Shown: positions 12,501 to 27,500, counted from the first letter of the stretch. The stretch is 64,000 nucleotides of DNA from Globodera rostochiensis (GCA_018350325.1 JAEVLN010000010.1:1736001-1800000); one strand, 5' to 3'. Numbers and translations: made by a program. Notes: generated by a model from the sequence alone, not told the origin.

Positions 12501-15500
12501 ACCGGTGTAAAGTTTGCTTCTGAGCAACTTCTTCAGCTTCGTAAGGCGTCTAAAGTAAGCCAAAATTTATTGACATTTCTATTTTATGATTCTGGTATTG
12601 ATTTCATACAAAAAATAGAATATTAACGGCTAACGAAGCAGCGATATTTTTTGCCCTTTTCAGTTAGGGTAATTTTCGGTTTTGGGCCTACACCTCAAAA
12701 TTTTAAAAAAGGTCAACAAAAGGGCGTTGAAAACATCATATATGGGGTTTAAACTTTAAAGGGTGCTGATCACGAATCTAACAATATTTTTAAGATCCGA
12801 CGACATCTAACATATGATTTTTGGTTTTTTTTTTTTCAAAAAAGGTCAACAAAGGGGGCGCTGACCTAAAGTTCGTTAGGATCAGGCCTAAGCCACCCTC
12901 GCTTGGGGTTCGTGCTTAGTCTTAAGCCTAACGAAGCCCAAGCGAGGGTGGCTTAGGCCTAAGCCTAACAAACTCTATAAAAGCAGTTTTGTGTGATTAA
13001 TGGTGAAAAAAATCAATCATAGCTTTTCAAAGTCTTAGATGTGGTCGGATCTTAAAAATATTGACATGATAATCACCCTTTAAAACCCCATATATGATGT
13101 TTTCAACGCCCTTGACCTTTTTTAAAATTTTGAGGTGAGGCCCAAAACCAAAAGGTCTTAAAGTTAGTATTAATCATTGTTTTTTAAATAAATTTTAAAA
13201 ACAATATCCGATAAATCTCAAAAGCACCGGATTAATTTTTTTACTTGTTCGGCGGGCACCGTTTCAAGCCACACAACAGGCTGTTGTTCATAATGTGTTT
13301 GACGTAATTCTTGAACAATCGCATTCTCTGGTTGCTCCTCGACAATTTTAGTGACGGGACTAAAAAGTTTTGAATTTATTCAATAATATTTTTAAAAATT
13401 ACAAATATTGCTTGTCAGAATGCACAATTTTTAACCAAACCCGACGACGACCTTTCCATTTCCGCCTGTCGGAGCTGGTCCTCTTGAATTTGTTGAAGCT
13501 GTTCCGCGGGCGACGGTTCTTCGCCTCTCATTTGTTCCATCAGTTCCTGCCGATGATTCAGTTCATGCTCGACGTCCTCATCCTCTAGCACAGCAACTTC
13601 TGCGTCCGAATCCGTCAAAAAACTCTCCGAATTCGGCTGAAATCGTTTGCTGATGGTTGGCGACGTTTTTTCAACAACAAAATGTTCTGCTTGTGGCTCA
13701 GCTGTTGTTGAGGGCGCTGCAACTGGTGGCACTTGTTCGAGCAGTTCAGACGCAGTCATCGGCACTGTTTGGCCCTTAAATATTGAAAAATTTGTTTATA
13801 AATATTTTAAAGGGATATCCAAAATAAATTAAACATTTTTGACTTTTAAATAATATTATTTATAATTTTATTATTAATGCATTTTTTCAACTTAAATTTT
13901 AACCAAAATTACCTTTACTTCATTGTCAACTCTTTCCAAAGCAGTTGTGACAAACATTGCGGGATGTTCGGCCCTTGCAACTTCTTCTTGGATTATCTAA
14001 AATTGAAAATAAAATTTTTAAATTTAAGAAATTCCGACCTCTTGGCCTTTTGGCACTGTATCCATCGAAATTTTTCGGACTTGAATATGTTCATCCTCAA
14101 CATCCTTCGGAATTGGTTCTTCTGGAAATTTTTTGAAATTATTCCTCAAAATACCAAGAATGTAAAATCACCCGAAAGAAATAAAAAAATAAAATAAGAA
14201 TAACGCAAATTGAATCGACACCAAATTTTATTTTTAATAATTTCAATTCAACCATTTGTTATTAGCTATAAAAAAATTTTATTTATCTTTTTTTGTTAGT
14301 ACTTAAAGAAAATATAATTTTAAACAAATAAAATGATTCATTATTTAGTTTTAAAATACTTTAGAATAAACATATTTTTAATCACTTTAATTTTTTTAAT
14401 TTTAAAGATAGGAGCCCGAAATTGAAAGTAGAAAAAGATTTACGCAAATTTGAATACCTTTAATTACTCCAAGCGTCGCGCGACTGTACATCATTTTTGG
14501 TTTTCGATTTTTTGCCAATTTTTTAAGGATTGGTATAAAGGATTTTGCTCCTTTAGAAGCGTTGATTTTTGGCATTTTTGCAATGTTTTTGTCATTTTTT
14601 GTCCATTGTTTTACGGGAATTAATGATGAAGAAGGTTTCTTCGTACCTCCAACAACGAGATTGGATTTTCCCGAAATTTCTGCAATTTTTTCAAATTTTT
14701 GATGAATTATAGCGGGTTTTAAAAATTTCGAATCTTGCGTCCTTAAAAAACATCTGCATCGTTTCATACAAACTAAATTTTTGTTTTTAAATTTATTCAA
14801 CATTTCATATAAAATATTATTTAATTTTCTGAAAAATATTAACCTATTATAATTTAAACTTAAAAATAATTAAGTTTACGAGTTAAATAAATAAAATATT
14901 TTGATTGTGCTAAATTTACCTTTTTCCATTTCTGTTTCGAGCTGTTCCTGTTGAACGGCTTCCGTTATAACAATTTTCTTGTTAAGTGATTCTTCTTTAA
15001 CCGATGGTGCTGATACATCTTCAATTTCCCCTGCCACCGATACGTTTTCATCCCTTCTTGGCGTTTCAGCCCCAAATGGCACGTATTCTCCCTCAAATTC
15101 ATTTTTTGAAATAGTTCCTTTGAGTACTGCTCCAACTTCTTTTTTTGGTGTTTCTGCCCATTTCTCTTCAGCTCCAAATGGCATGTATTCTCCTTCAAAT
15201 TCACTTTTTGAAATAGTTCCTTTGAGTACTGCTCCAACTTCTTTTTGTGGTGTTTCTGTCCATTTCTCATCAAGAGAAACATGTTTTCCGTTTAAAACTT
15301 CTTCGCGTTGTGGTACATCTGCAACAGCTGCTTTCGACGGTTCCGAATGTTGTTCAAGTAATTTTGTTTCTTCAGAAATTTGTTGGTTTTCTTCTTCAGC
15401 GTGAACAGTTTCTTCTTCCTTTTGTGCTTCTTCTTTTTGTTCAGCAACATGCACCGGTGGTACTCTTTCTTCGGGGTGACCTGTGTTCCGCTTTTCTTCA

Positions 15501-18500
15501 TCCGTTTGAAATTCCTCCAATTCTTTCTCAACCTCTTTTACTTCTCGCGGACTCTCTGGAGGCGATTCCTCATATACACCAGATGGCGGCTCCACGGTGA
15601 TGATTGGCTCAACCCTCATCAACTGTGTAGTTTCGAGCTCAACAAGTTCAGTAAGTTCAGAGGCTGCTTTTTGAATGATGTCATGGTGTGCTTCTTCAAC
15701 ACGAAATGCATCTGAATCATCTTTTGGTGATTCTTCAGGTACTGCTTGCACTTCGGCCTCTTCATATTTAGGCATTTCATCACGTACTGCCGGAACTTCT
15801 TCTTTTCCATATTTGGGTTGTTCTTCAGGTACTGCTTGAACTTCTGGCTCTTCACATTTTTGGTGTTCTTCGTGTGCTGCATAAACTTTTCCCTCTTCGT
15901 ATTTGTGTTGTACTTCTGGTACTGATTGAAGTTCTTCAACAAGTTCAGTTGATTTTTTGGTTATTTCCTCGACTGGAGACCCAATCGATTTAGTTGAGGT
16001 GGTCGTGACGATTATTTGTTCATGTTTGATGCCGACCGAAGCTTCACCCTCCTCGACTAATTTGCTAAATAAACCATTAACAGACACTTTCAGTCCGGAA
16101 CAGCAAACGCGCGCCGTGTGCTTCTCCTACCTTTTGACCGGTTCCGCCGCTTCTTCACTTTCCCGGCGCAGCAAGCGACGCTCGGCCGTCGGCGGTCGCC
16201 AGCCGAAGCGACGCCGTGCCGCTTCGTCCTCCTCCCCGCGGGACGGGGGGCGTTCACGCGTCGGTGTACGTTCTGCAACTGCACCCGGCACGCGACTTGC
16301 CGCCGCTTCCGCCCTTTTAAGCGCCTCAAAGTGCGCGATGCGGTCACGCACCGACGAAGCCGGCGTAGTGGTGGATAAAGCAGAGTCTAAAAATGAAATG
16401 TTGGCACCTTTTTTTCAAATATTTACATAAAATATGAACAGTTTTCAAGATGCCAAACAAAATTTTGTGTACAGTTGCTGTCATTATGCGGGAATGGACA
16501 TATTTTAAACTTTAATAAAATGTATGAATTAATATAGTAGATTAAATTATTATAATACTTTTTATTATTTTATTAAAATTTTGTATAAAAAAATCCCTCA
16601 ACCATTTAAAATTATTAGAAAGAACCATCACCATAAACTCGACAAAAAGCACATTTTGTTCAACCACCAAATGAATTATAAAGATTTGAATATTATTATT
16701 ATATTTTACATAAATGGAAGTGTTATTAAATTGGGTACTTTTTATTTCGGGGCGTCGATCACTTTAGTGCCTGCCCACACTACAGTGCCAGCAAATTTTG
16801 AAAAGTTGCTGTATAAACTTTTACAAATTCAACCAAATTAAACAAACAAATAGAAAATTAGCTCCAACTGAGAAGTTTTCATTTTAAAAAAAGCCGAGCG
16901 GTCCATTTCGTTTTCAAAAAGCTCAATGTGAAAAAGCACTTAAAATAGGGGATTTTGCAAGAATCCTCTAAATAGCTTTTGTATTTTAAAAAGTTAAAAT
17001 TTCAATTAAAATTTCAAATGGTATCATTTTTGTTTGTTTGATTTGTTGAGTTTGAAAAAGTTATACAGCGCCTTTCAAATTTTGCTGGCACTGAAGTGAT
17101 TTGTGTACCGACTTTATTTTGCTCATTAGGGTTCGTCTCCAAGATTTAGGCAATAATTTTGTTAAAGCCTTTTTTGATTAATATTCCTTATTTTTTTGAA
17201 TATTTTCCAAAATTTCCTATAACCACAAGGAGGATGAAGAGACGGACACTAGCGGACAAAATTTGAAAATGAAATAATAATGAATTTGAGTGCAAAAACA
17301 CAACATATTCATCAGATTCGTCGGATCGGTATTGATGTTGAAGTGGGCGTTGTTGGTCGTCCTTGGTTGCGGTTTACGACACGAATTCCTGTAAAAATTC
17401 CCTGATTTTTGCTTATGGTATGCTGTAGGGTTGGACAAACCCGGGTTATCCGGGACCGGTATCCGGGTGTTTTTGAGCTATCCGGTATCCGGGGGAGCCG
17501 GATAATATCCGGTTTTGTCCAACCCTAGTATACTGTATTCGGTGTTGGTTTGAAGATCAGACACACAACAAAAAAACAAACAAACAAAGAAACGAAACGA
17601 ACACAAAAACAATACATAATTAACACAAAAACAGTTATGTTACCAAAAAGCATTAAGTTATTATGTATATTCATTAAATGTTAATAAAATAGTGGAATTT
17701 TAATCGCTTTTAATTGGGTATTAATTTTTTAAAATTTGATAACACAGCTAACGATAATGGAACAAAGACCAAATAAAATATGTTAATAATTACACACACA
17801 TCAAAAATAAATTGACTTTTTCCTTAAAACAAAATTCGTTGTGCCGAGACGATTTAAAAATTTAATATTTGTTTCAATTAGCTTCATCGGATTAAAAACA
17901 TTTTTTAACATTCAGAACATTAGCCATAAGTTAAAGGCTTAAAAAACGTTATGTTATTTAATTTTGGGTTAAATTTGACAAAAAATAATCTTTTATTGAC
18001 CGGATTTCACAGCAACATTTTTTTAATATTTTTATTTAAATAAAAAATACTCACCATCTTCGGTCCTATGTTGCTGTAAAACAGGAATGCCACTTGGGGA
18101 ATGTTGTGGCTGAAACCCATCAAGGCCTAAAATTATGATGAAAATTGTAATTAAATAATAGTAAAATAAATCAAATGAACTTAAAAGAATTTTTGTAAGT
18201 AAAATTATTTAAAAAATAATGACGCTAAACTTACATCTTTATTATTTTTAATTATAAAAATATTATTGTACCAAATATTAATTTTTTTTAAATCGATTGT
18301 ATCTTCTTGTTAAGCAAGCATTTATTTGTGATATTTTGTTGTATTACAATTATGGCGAAGTGTCAATGTTTTAAAATTGAAAAACATTTTGTATTGTTTT
18401 AGCACGAAGTTCGTTGTTGTGGTGTGATCAATGAATGGATCAATAATCTTTTGTAGTGCTAGCGTTAATTTTTGAAAAAGTTAGTAATTAATTGAATTTA

Positions 18501-21500
18501 AAATATTAATTTAAACGCTTGCACTTTTTTACATACAAATTTTGGATGGAAACTATTAAATGGTTTGCTTAATAACAGAGAATTATAAGTAAGTAATCTA
18601 ATGAAAATGATGTGATTATTAGATTAGGAGTTTTAAAAATCATACAATGCAGAAAATTAATTCATTTTCAAAACGAATACGGGTAATAAAACAAATTACC
18701 GTATTTCCAAATTTTTTTAAATAAAAGCCACGTGGTTTCTGTTTTTCACCTTTATTTTTTACAACAAATTTGCAATTGCGGCTCAATTTTTATATTAACT
18801 TTTGATTGTCCAAAAAAAAGGTAGGCCATAATTAAAAATAAAAACGAAATCTTAATATTTTTTTAAATATTTATTCTAAGAACAAATTATTTTTCTTAGA
18901 CTTAATTAGACAATTTTATATTGTAGGAGAGACTTTCTATGTTTAATAAATTTTATTCCATAATAAATTTTAAGTTGGTGGTTAAACTCATCAGAAGGAG
19001 GTGAAGGGGGGGGGCTTCTAATTTAGGATTTTCTGTTTTAGGAAATACGGTTATTACTTTATTCGGAAAATATTCGTTTCGGTTTTATTGTTAAATAATA
19101 AAAATATGATTATTTAAATAAAATGCAAAAACAAGTGGGGAAAAAAATTGATTTATCAAATTCAAAAAATTTCCTTCACATCTCAATTCCCATTGCTTAT
19201 TAGGACAAAAACTAGCACAAAAAATGAATAAAATTGACACTTCGCCACACAAAATGCAATCGATTTTTAAAAATTTAAAATATTTATCGACACGATGACC
19301 TTGCACTTGAGACTGGCTGGTGGCCAGCACGTGCATGCGCTTTTTGGAAACAATTGTGCCAGCCTCGTCGGTTGGCCCGACGCCCTCCTCGACCGACTCA
19401 CTCTGTTGCACATCTGACAGAACACCAAAAAAACGGTTCAAAATGCCAAAGAAAACAAAAAAAATTTAAAATTCAAAAAAACGACGGCGAAGGAATGAAT
19501 AAATGTTAAATCAAAAAATATTTTTTGAATGGTTTGTACGGGCGAGGAAATCCAATTTTTTTTTGTTTTGTTTTTTTTATTCCAAAAACACTCACCCTCG
19601 GGCCCCCGGCGAGCCCATTCCTCTTGCTTCTCCTCAATTTCCTCGCCTTTTTCAGCGGATTTTGCGTGTTCAAAGGGTTGGGCGCCTGCAATTTTTGGAT
19701 GGTAAACATTTTGATTAGAGGAGGGTTTGTAAGTGAAGTTTTTGCCGACTCTCGAGACTGTGATTTCGAGAAATTCAATTTCGATTGTAAAACAAACTCA
19801 ATTTCGACCAATCAATCTTGATTAGAATTGCACCAAACTTCGGGAAAGCGATTTTCTCAGAATAATCCCTGGGTTTTGGTCGGATCCAGTAAATCATTAA
19901 AATCCCTGTTTTAATCGTTCTTTTATAGTCCAAATTTAAACCAAGCATTTCCGATCCCGTGCAACCCTTATCTTGATCTCGAAAAAAGCAAATAAATTTG
20001 GCGTACGGACCGAATCCAGACCGGCGCCTAAACCTGCTTCGACCTGATTCGGTTCGATAGCCAAAAAATTCAATCGATAATCGATCCGTTGTCTCGGTTT
20101 TTGAACTTCCGAAAAAGTTTAAATATATTTTACATAATGAACTTTGAATTATAAAAAAAATTGCATATAAAACCAACGCCGTCGCCATCGCTTGAGTGTT
20201 AAAATTTGGGTTAAAATGAAAAAATATTAAGGTTAAGCCACACACACACACAGACACAAACACAAAAATAATGAAAGCACAAGTGAAAAAAGACAGATAA
20301 AAAAACTGATAATTTTATGGATTACGTGCAAAGTGTTTGGCAATTTAAATAACAAATATTAATTAATTAATTAATTGGGCAACAGCACACTTTGGCATTC
20401 TATGCGCGGTTTTCAAATAATTTTCATTAAGAATTTTGCTTTATTTTGAAAATACCAAAATCCTAGACTCTCTGTTCCTATATATATATTTTTTTATCGT
20501 TGTAAAATTTTTCGGATTTTTAAGCCTAATTTTTTTGCAAATTAAAATTGTTTATCGCATTTTGCCGCTGCCTGCCGTTCGCTTACTGATCTTTGCCATC
20601 AGCTTGCGCTGCAGTTCTTGCAGTTGCTCCAACGGCAGACCGACCATGCCCGGCGTCTCGGTTTCGTACTGCTGCTTGGTTGTGATGGTGCGGCGTACAC
20701 TGCTCACCGTCAACTGCAGATCCGCGTCCGGATATCGATCCGCAAGGAAATCGGCCAGCCGCACGGTCAGCTCCCGGTCGTCCGGCAAACGGAACGCCCC
20801 AGCAGCTGCCTCCGCGTCCATCTCTGCTTCAAGCTGCCGGAGACGTTCAACCACAGAAGGCGGCTGTTTGTGTTGCTGACGTTGTTGATGCTTGGGTACA
20901 GCTCCTCCATCTTGTCCATGCTGTTGTTGGTGTTGTTGTTGGGGTTGAACCCCTTCAATTCTGATAGGCACTCCAATTTCGACACTACCACCACCGGTAG
21001 TGGTGGTGGTACTCATTGTGTGTGTGGGTGTGGGTACTGTTTTTATATCCCTTACTAAACAAAAAATTTTTTAGGGCTTTAGTTGATTTTTTTCCCGAAA
21101 AAAAAAATTCATTAGGTTTCGATCGGTTTTGGTTTCGAACAAATAAAAAAAACAATAATTTTCAATTAGAATTAGGCTTAAAAAGTATGAATGTATGTGT
21201 GCTTAGTGCATTTGCGGGGGGATGGACCCCCCAACAACTGCTGTTCGTCGGTTCAATAAATGTTTATCCCTCCCAACCATCTGCCCCCATTAAATACTCT
21301 CGTCGTTGCTGTGTGTGTGTGTAAAATTGATCGGGCAGATTTGCGTTGGGATGAGTGTCGAGAGTCGAGACTGATCGGGAAGAGATTGGGAGAGAGGGAG
21401 GCTCTCTCTATATTATCCTCTGGAAGCGATCAATTTTCTCTCAAACTTTTGCCGATTTGTGTTTTGCGAAATTTTGTGGCTTTTGCAAAAATGTTCATAT

Positions 21501-24500
21501 ATATTAAAAAGTGTCCAACTTTCGTTTTTCATTTTTTTTAACGGTTTAAACTAATTTGGTTAATTACCTTTATTTATTTTTTAATTATTATACCTAAATA
21601 AAAAATTCCTAAGGCAAAACCAAAAGTTTCCCAAAATCCAAAGAGTGTTTCCCCGAACAAATGAAACCGAAGAGGTGAACAAATTTACGCCACAAACAAA
21701 AAAATCATGAAACTACAGTATCGTAAGTAGCAAATGCGAGGGCCAGCCAGAGTACAGTAATTAGCGAGCGATAAGGACATTCGAGAATTAGGGGCCGAAG
21801 GCTTGCGCAAAGCAAACTTCTTCAATTTTCATCACAATTCGCGAGATTTTGGTGTTCGGACACAGCCAAAACAGTTCAAAAATTTTAAATTGGCTGAACA
21901 ATATTTTTTTGAAATTTTAGGCTTACAAATTCCCGAGACTCTCGAACATCCCCATTTTTTGTAAAGGAACAAAATGGATTAATTAGGATGACCAAACACA
22001 AGACTAAAAGGGAGCCTCACTTCCTTAAGTATGTAGGTAAAAATAATGTGTGGTAAAGTATTATTAAGGTGTGGTGTGTTTAAAGTATTTGCAAATATAT
22101 ATATTTATGTATAATATTAATAATCAAAATTTGGGATTTGGCTGAGATGTTTTATAAAGTGGTCAGACAGAGAGTGGTGAGTGAAAAAATTTGCCGAAAT
22201 TTTAGTGAAAAAAAATTTTTTATTTATTATTATTTTCCACAACGTTAAAAGTACACCCCTATATTTTATGTACCATCACCAACCACCAACCGCAAAAAAT
22301 GTTGACAAAAATTGGTAAGGGTGTTTGTTGGAAGTGTGCGTGAAGGAAATTTTTGTCTTTTTTTTTAAAATAATGTTTTTGAGGGATCTATTTTTATATT
22401 TAAAAAAACCAAGGACAAGCAAGGGAATGAATGGCAAGCTTTTCAAAAATTTAAATTAAGCAACAACATTTTTGGCCCAGGTTGATCAGAGAGAATTTAT
22501 TTTTTTGGCATTTTTCACAAAATTACCCTCTCAAACATTTGGAAATTCTATTTTTGGACAAATTTTGTGCTCTGAAAGAGGAAAAAAGGAAATAGGACAG
22601 GCAAAAAGAGAAATCAGAGAAAAGAGTTGTAGCTAGCGGCGCTACAACTCTTGTTGAAAAAAGGAATAAAAAAACAAACAAAGTTTGTGTGTAAAATAAA
22701 TGCGTTTGTGTGCCATAAATAAAAAAAAAAATTATTATAAATTTAAAAAAAAACATAAGCTACGGCGACGTCGTCGGTGTCGGTCAGCAGTTGGGCGCTT
22801 GTTGTGCAGCAACAGCTCTAGTCCTAGTACGGCTCCGACTCGTGGTGGGCATGGTGGCCGCCATCATGCCCATCGTGGTCAGGTACCGGTGTACCACCAT
22901 CACCACCACCATTCGTACCTTCGCCCTCCGTCTCCGCTTTGTAACCGGTCATCATCCATTCTTCATCCGGAACGGGATGTTCAGCATGGTGTTGTTCTCC
23001 AGCATGCTCCTGTTCCTCCTCTTCGATGCGGTTGCTGCTCCACGACTCGGTTACGGTAGTTGTTGTTGTTACTGTGGTGCCACTTTTCTGCTCCGCCTGC
23101 TGCTGTTGCTGCTGCTGCTCCTCCTCAAAGTGTTGCTCAACCCGGTAATGGTCTGGCTCCGCAACAACAACGTGCTGCTCCTCAACAGCTTGAGGATGGT
23201 GCAGATGCACAACATCTTGATGTTGTTGTTGCTCATCGTGTATCACAACGGAGCCTAAAAAATGGGTGAAAAAAATTCGGAAATTTTAATAACAAAAATG
23301 TTCGCACACCTTCTTCACTGCCTTGTGATGGCTCTCGCTGTTCCTCCTCTATCAAATGTTCTTCTTGTTCGGCCGGTACTTGTACTGGTTGAACATGTTG
23401 TTCCGCTTCAACGTCTTCTTCTTCTTCTTCTTCTCTTGGCAGAACGTGTTCAGTGACAAATGTTGTTGTCTGCAACAAAAAAAAAAGAAGTAAATTATTT
23501 AAAAATAAAAAAGCAAATTTTGAATCGCTCGCGCACCTGCACTGTTGTCGTGCCAACCGGCCTCCCGTGCTCGTCCCGAGTGACTAGCTGTTGTGGTTGT
23601 CCATCAATCACCATCGCCTCCCGGCTCCGTGCTGCCCGCTCCAAATGCTGGTCAGCAACTGCATCGGTGTCAGCTGTTGCCAACGTTTCCCATTGTTCAT
23701 GCTCTTTGTCGGTCAACGGAAGTCCATGGCGTTCAACTTCATTACGTTGAACCTACAAATATAATTTAAAAATTATTTTTTTTTTAATTTCCAAATAATA
23801 CTATATACTTACTTCTTGCCCATCCCGGTACAAGTGTTCTGTCACGCGTTCGTCTACAACTGGTGCGTGCCCATTCTCCGCATTGTGCACATAGCGTTCC
23901 GTCCGCGTGACCACTGTTTCCACGTTGGACTCCTGCTGCTGTTGGCCGTCGGGTTCTGCTGCAGTGGTGCCAGAAGGTATTGGCGAAATGCCAGCAGTGC
24001 TTGAGGGCGCTAAAAATGCAATTTAAAAGTCCCTCTTAAGAAATGTTGCCACTGACGTGTCGCGCTGAGCGCTTGCGACAGCGCGACCGCTGCGGTTGGT
24101 GCAGCGGCAAACGCAAGTCCGCCAGTGGTTGCCGCCAGGCTTCCCTTGCTGGAGTGGTCACGACGCAACGATGCTGCCACAATGGGCGTGCCGCCACGGC
24201 TGGTGCGCCATGTGTCATCGATGTCCGATGCGGTGCCCGTCATGTCCAGACCGTACATGCGGTGCACAATATCGTCGCGGCCAATTTGGCGTAACGCTTT
24301 CTCCAGGTCGGATGCTGGTAATTAATAAAAAAAATTAAATTTTATATTAAAATATATATAAAATGTTGTTGTTTTTTAAAAATGTAGTACTAATTCTATT
24401 TTTTATCCATTTCATTTTCACCATTTGCTTCTTCAACGCCCTTTAACCAAATCCAAATTTTTAGTGCAGCCATCGGCTCGTGCCCACTCGCAGAATTGAA

Positions 24501-27500
24501 TTCTTTTCGAATTTGGCGAATGTCTTCGGGATGCAAGCCAAGAACACGTGCAAGACGAGCCCTAAAATTTTTTTTGTTTAAAAAACTTTTACAAATTTAA
24601 ATCCTAAAATTAAACATTTTACCAATCTCCGCCGATATGTTTTGCCACCAGTTCAACCGGCACGTTCGGGTACGCCTCCGCCGGGTTGGCTTGCAGCGCG
24701 TCTCCGTAACGCACACTGACCGACGTAAGCTGCTGTGCGTTTGATGGCTGCTGCTTGTCACGCTGCTGGTTAGCCTGCACAATGATGGACGGCAATGGCC
24801 CAGTGTAGTCGGGCAGTGTGATGGACAATGTGCAAATTGGATGTTGTGGTGGCAAAGTGTCAGCACGTACACGTGGCTCCTTCATCACTGCAATACGACC
24901 TGCAGCGCCTGCTTCCTGATCGTCTTGTTGACGAATCTTAGATTGTTTTAAATTCAAATTCTTAAGTTTGTGATCGACTAATTTAAAACTAGATCAGACA
25001 AGCTGATCAGACCGTCATAGGAATAACCTAAGACTAGATCAGACAAGGTTACAGTAGCTGATCAAATATTCAGATTAAACTGTGATAAGACTTACCTTAG
25101 GACTAATCTAAGACTAAATCAGGCAGGATTACGAGAACTGATCACATACGGATCATAGACTTCAGATCAATATGTAGGATCAGAATTGATCCATCGTAAT
25201 CGGATGTATCCAAAATTTTCGACCCAAAAACCCAATCATTTTGATCAAAGGTCGATAATTTAAATAGTAAATTCAATTTTGTAGAAAATTGAATTGTCAC
25301 CTTCGCGTTGAACATCAGTCGACTTTCTTGGAATGGCATGAAGAACACGGACAGTTGATCGCCCCGCTTGGTCACCGGCACCAAATTGCCCGCAAATTCC
25401 AACCACTGATGTCGATTGTTGAGCACTTCAACATCACGCGACTTTGCAATTTCGACGAATCCCTCCTGCTTCTCCAACGTTTTGTCCTCCTTGTCGTCCG
25501 TCATGCAAAACATTCTAATTTTTAAATTAAGTTTATTTAATTAAAAATGTTGTAATGATCAGACTACTACAGTATGTGGTGTGACACAATGTACCGTAGT
25601 TGGCCCTCAACGGGGTACGGTCGACGCGCGAACACAGCAAATTTGGCCATGTACGGCACAGCGATGGCCTCGTTGTACACCTCTTGTGCCATGTGAGCCG
25701 CGTCCCTTGGCGTTTGGCAGTCCATCAACCAAAAGCGAGCGGACACGGTTGTTGTGAATGAAATCTGTGCAAAACGAATTTTTAAAGTGATCTGGCATAA
25801 TTTGTCAGAATTTAAGGATCTTGCTGACACTCTGTCATCCTATGCTCAGATCATATCATAATGCTGTGTATTGATCAGATAAGAAGGATGATTGTCCTGA
25901 TAAGAGTCAATTCTGATCCCATACACACCAGGAATGGTAACCGGATGCTAAAAATGTCCGGAATCCGGAATTCCTGCTCTCAAACAAATGTCCGGAATCC
26001 GGAATTCCTGCTCTCAAACAAATGTCCAGAATCCGGAATTCCTGCTCTCAAACATATGTCCGGAATCCGGAATTCCTGCTCTCAAACAAATGTCCGGAAT
26101 TCCTGCTCTCAAACAAATGTCCGGAATCCGGAATTCCTGCTCTCAAACAAATGTCCAGAATCCGGAATTCCTGCTCTCAAACAAATGTCCGGAATCCGGA
26201 ATTCCTGCTCTCAAACAAATGTCCGGAATCCGGAATTCCTGCTTTCAACAATTGTCCGGAATCCTAAAACCGGACCCAAAAAATTCTTAAAACACACACA
26301 CACACACAACACACACAACACGCACCTCGTCTCCGGTGAATGTGAGCTGAGTGGTGCCGGTGATGTCCTCCCACTGGGCTGGTGCGGAACCACCCGTGAT
26401 GCTGCACAACAGGCGCAGCGTAGGCGGCTCCGTCTGCGGCGCTTGTGCCTGCTGTTGAGCAGCCTCCTTGACGGCACTTGTGCCACCTTTGCCACTGCTT
26501 TCAGCCTGCTGCTGCTGCTGCTGTTGTTGCGGATACTGCGTGAGCATGCCCTTCTGCGTGGACTGCGGCAACGGAATGCAAAGCGTAATTGGCTAAACAA
26601 CAAATTGTTTTTTAATAAAAAATTTGTTTTTTTTTAAATTATCGGACCTTGTGAAATTTTCGTCGTCTTGGCTCCACCGTAACAATTGGTGAGACTGCCA
26701 CACGGTTGCCGTGCAATTTGGACACAATTTCTTGCGGCACCGGCTGCGCTTGCAGCGACACTTTGATCGTTTTGGTAAGCGAACCGTCCGGAAAAATCGC
26801 CTTGGAACAAAAAAATTGGCATTAAACAAAAGGTCAAAAAAATATAAGTTTGTTAAATTTTTAAGGTTTAATAAATTTTTTAAAACTTAAAATTGGGTAT
26901 TGGGGCATTTAAAAAGTTTTATTTTAAATAAATTTAATAAATGTTTTGATTCTGTAAAAATAAAAAAATTCTCGTAAAATAAACAAATTCAATGTTAGGG
27001 AAAAGAAGAATGGAAACGGAATTCTACAAATGTCAAAAAAATCAAAAATTCGGTTGACAAACATAATGGTAAATAAAACTGAAATTTGATGCGCTTAAAA
27101 AAATCTAAAAATGGAATGAATGCAGAACGGAATTGATATTATAAAAGCAAAATTTGCATAAAATAATATGCCGGAATTGTGAAAACTTGTAAAAATTGCC
27201 AACTTTTGAATGCCAAATTCAAATTTTCTTATTAAAATCCCCAACATAACAACAACCTGCACTCGCGGGACCACGGAGGACAAAATGACACCGCCTTCGG
27301 GACCCACACAATGCACCTCCTGGCGAACACGGGTCACGACCGCAAAGTACATCGGAAAATCGTTGGTCAGAATGCGCGTAATGCGCGACGTGTGCAGCTC
27401 GTCCAACTGCTGCAACTCTTGCGCATCAAATGATTCGTTGAGCACCTCCTGGCAAATTGTTGATAAAAATGGGTTTTGTGATTTGATTAAAATGTTGAAA

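Noticed and set aside
19775..20263. 162-codon minus-strand ORF in an unc-44 intron
   Set aside because: It lies wholly inside the intron between exons 33 and 34, which join in phase without it; no recognisable motif, and part is repeat-like (GATTCGGTTCGATAG).
25861..26637. 258-codon plus-strand ORF
   Set aside because: Most of it is the 34-bp tandem repeat and the antisense of ankyrin exon 23.
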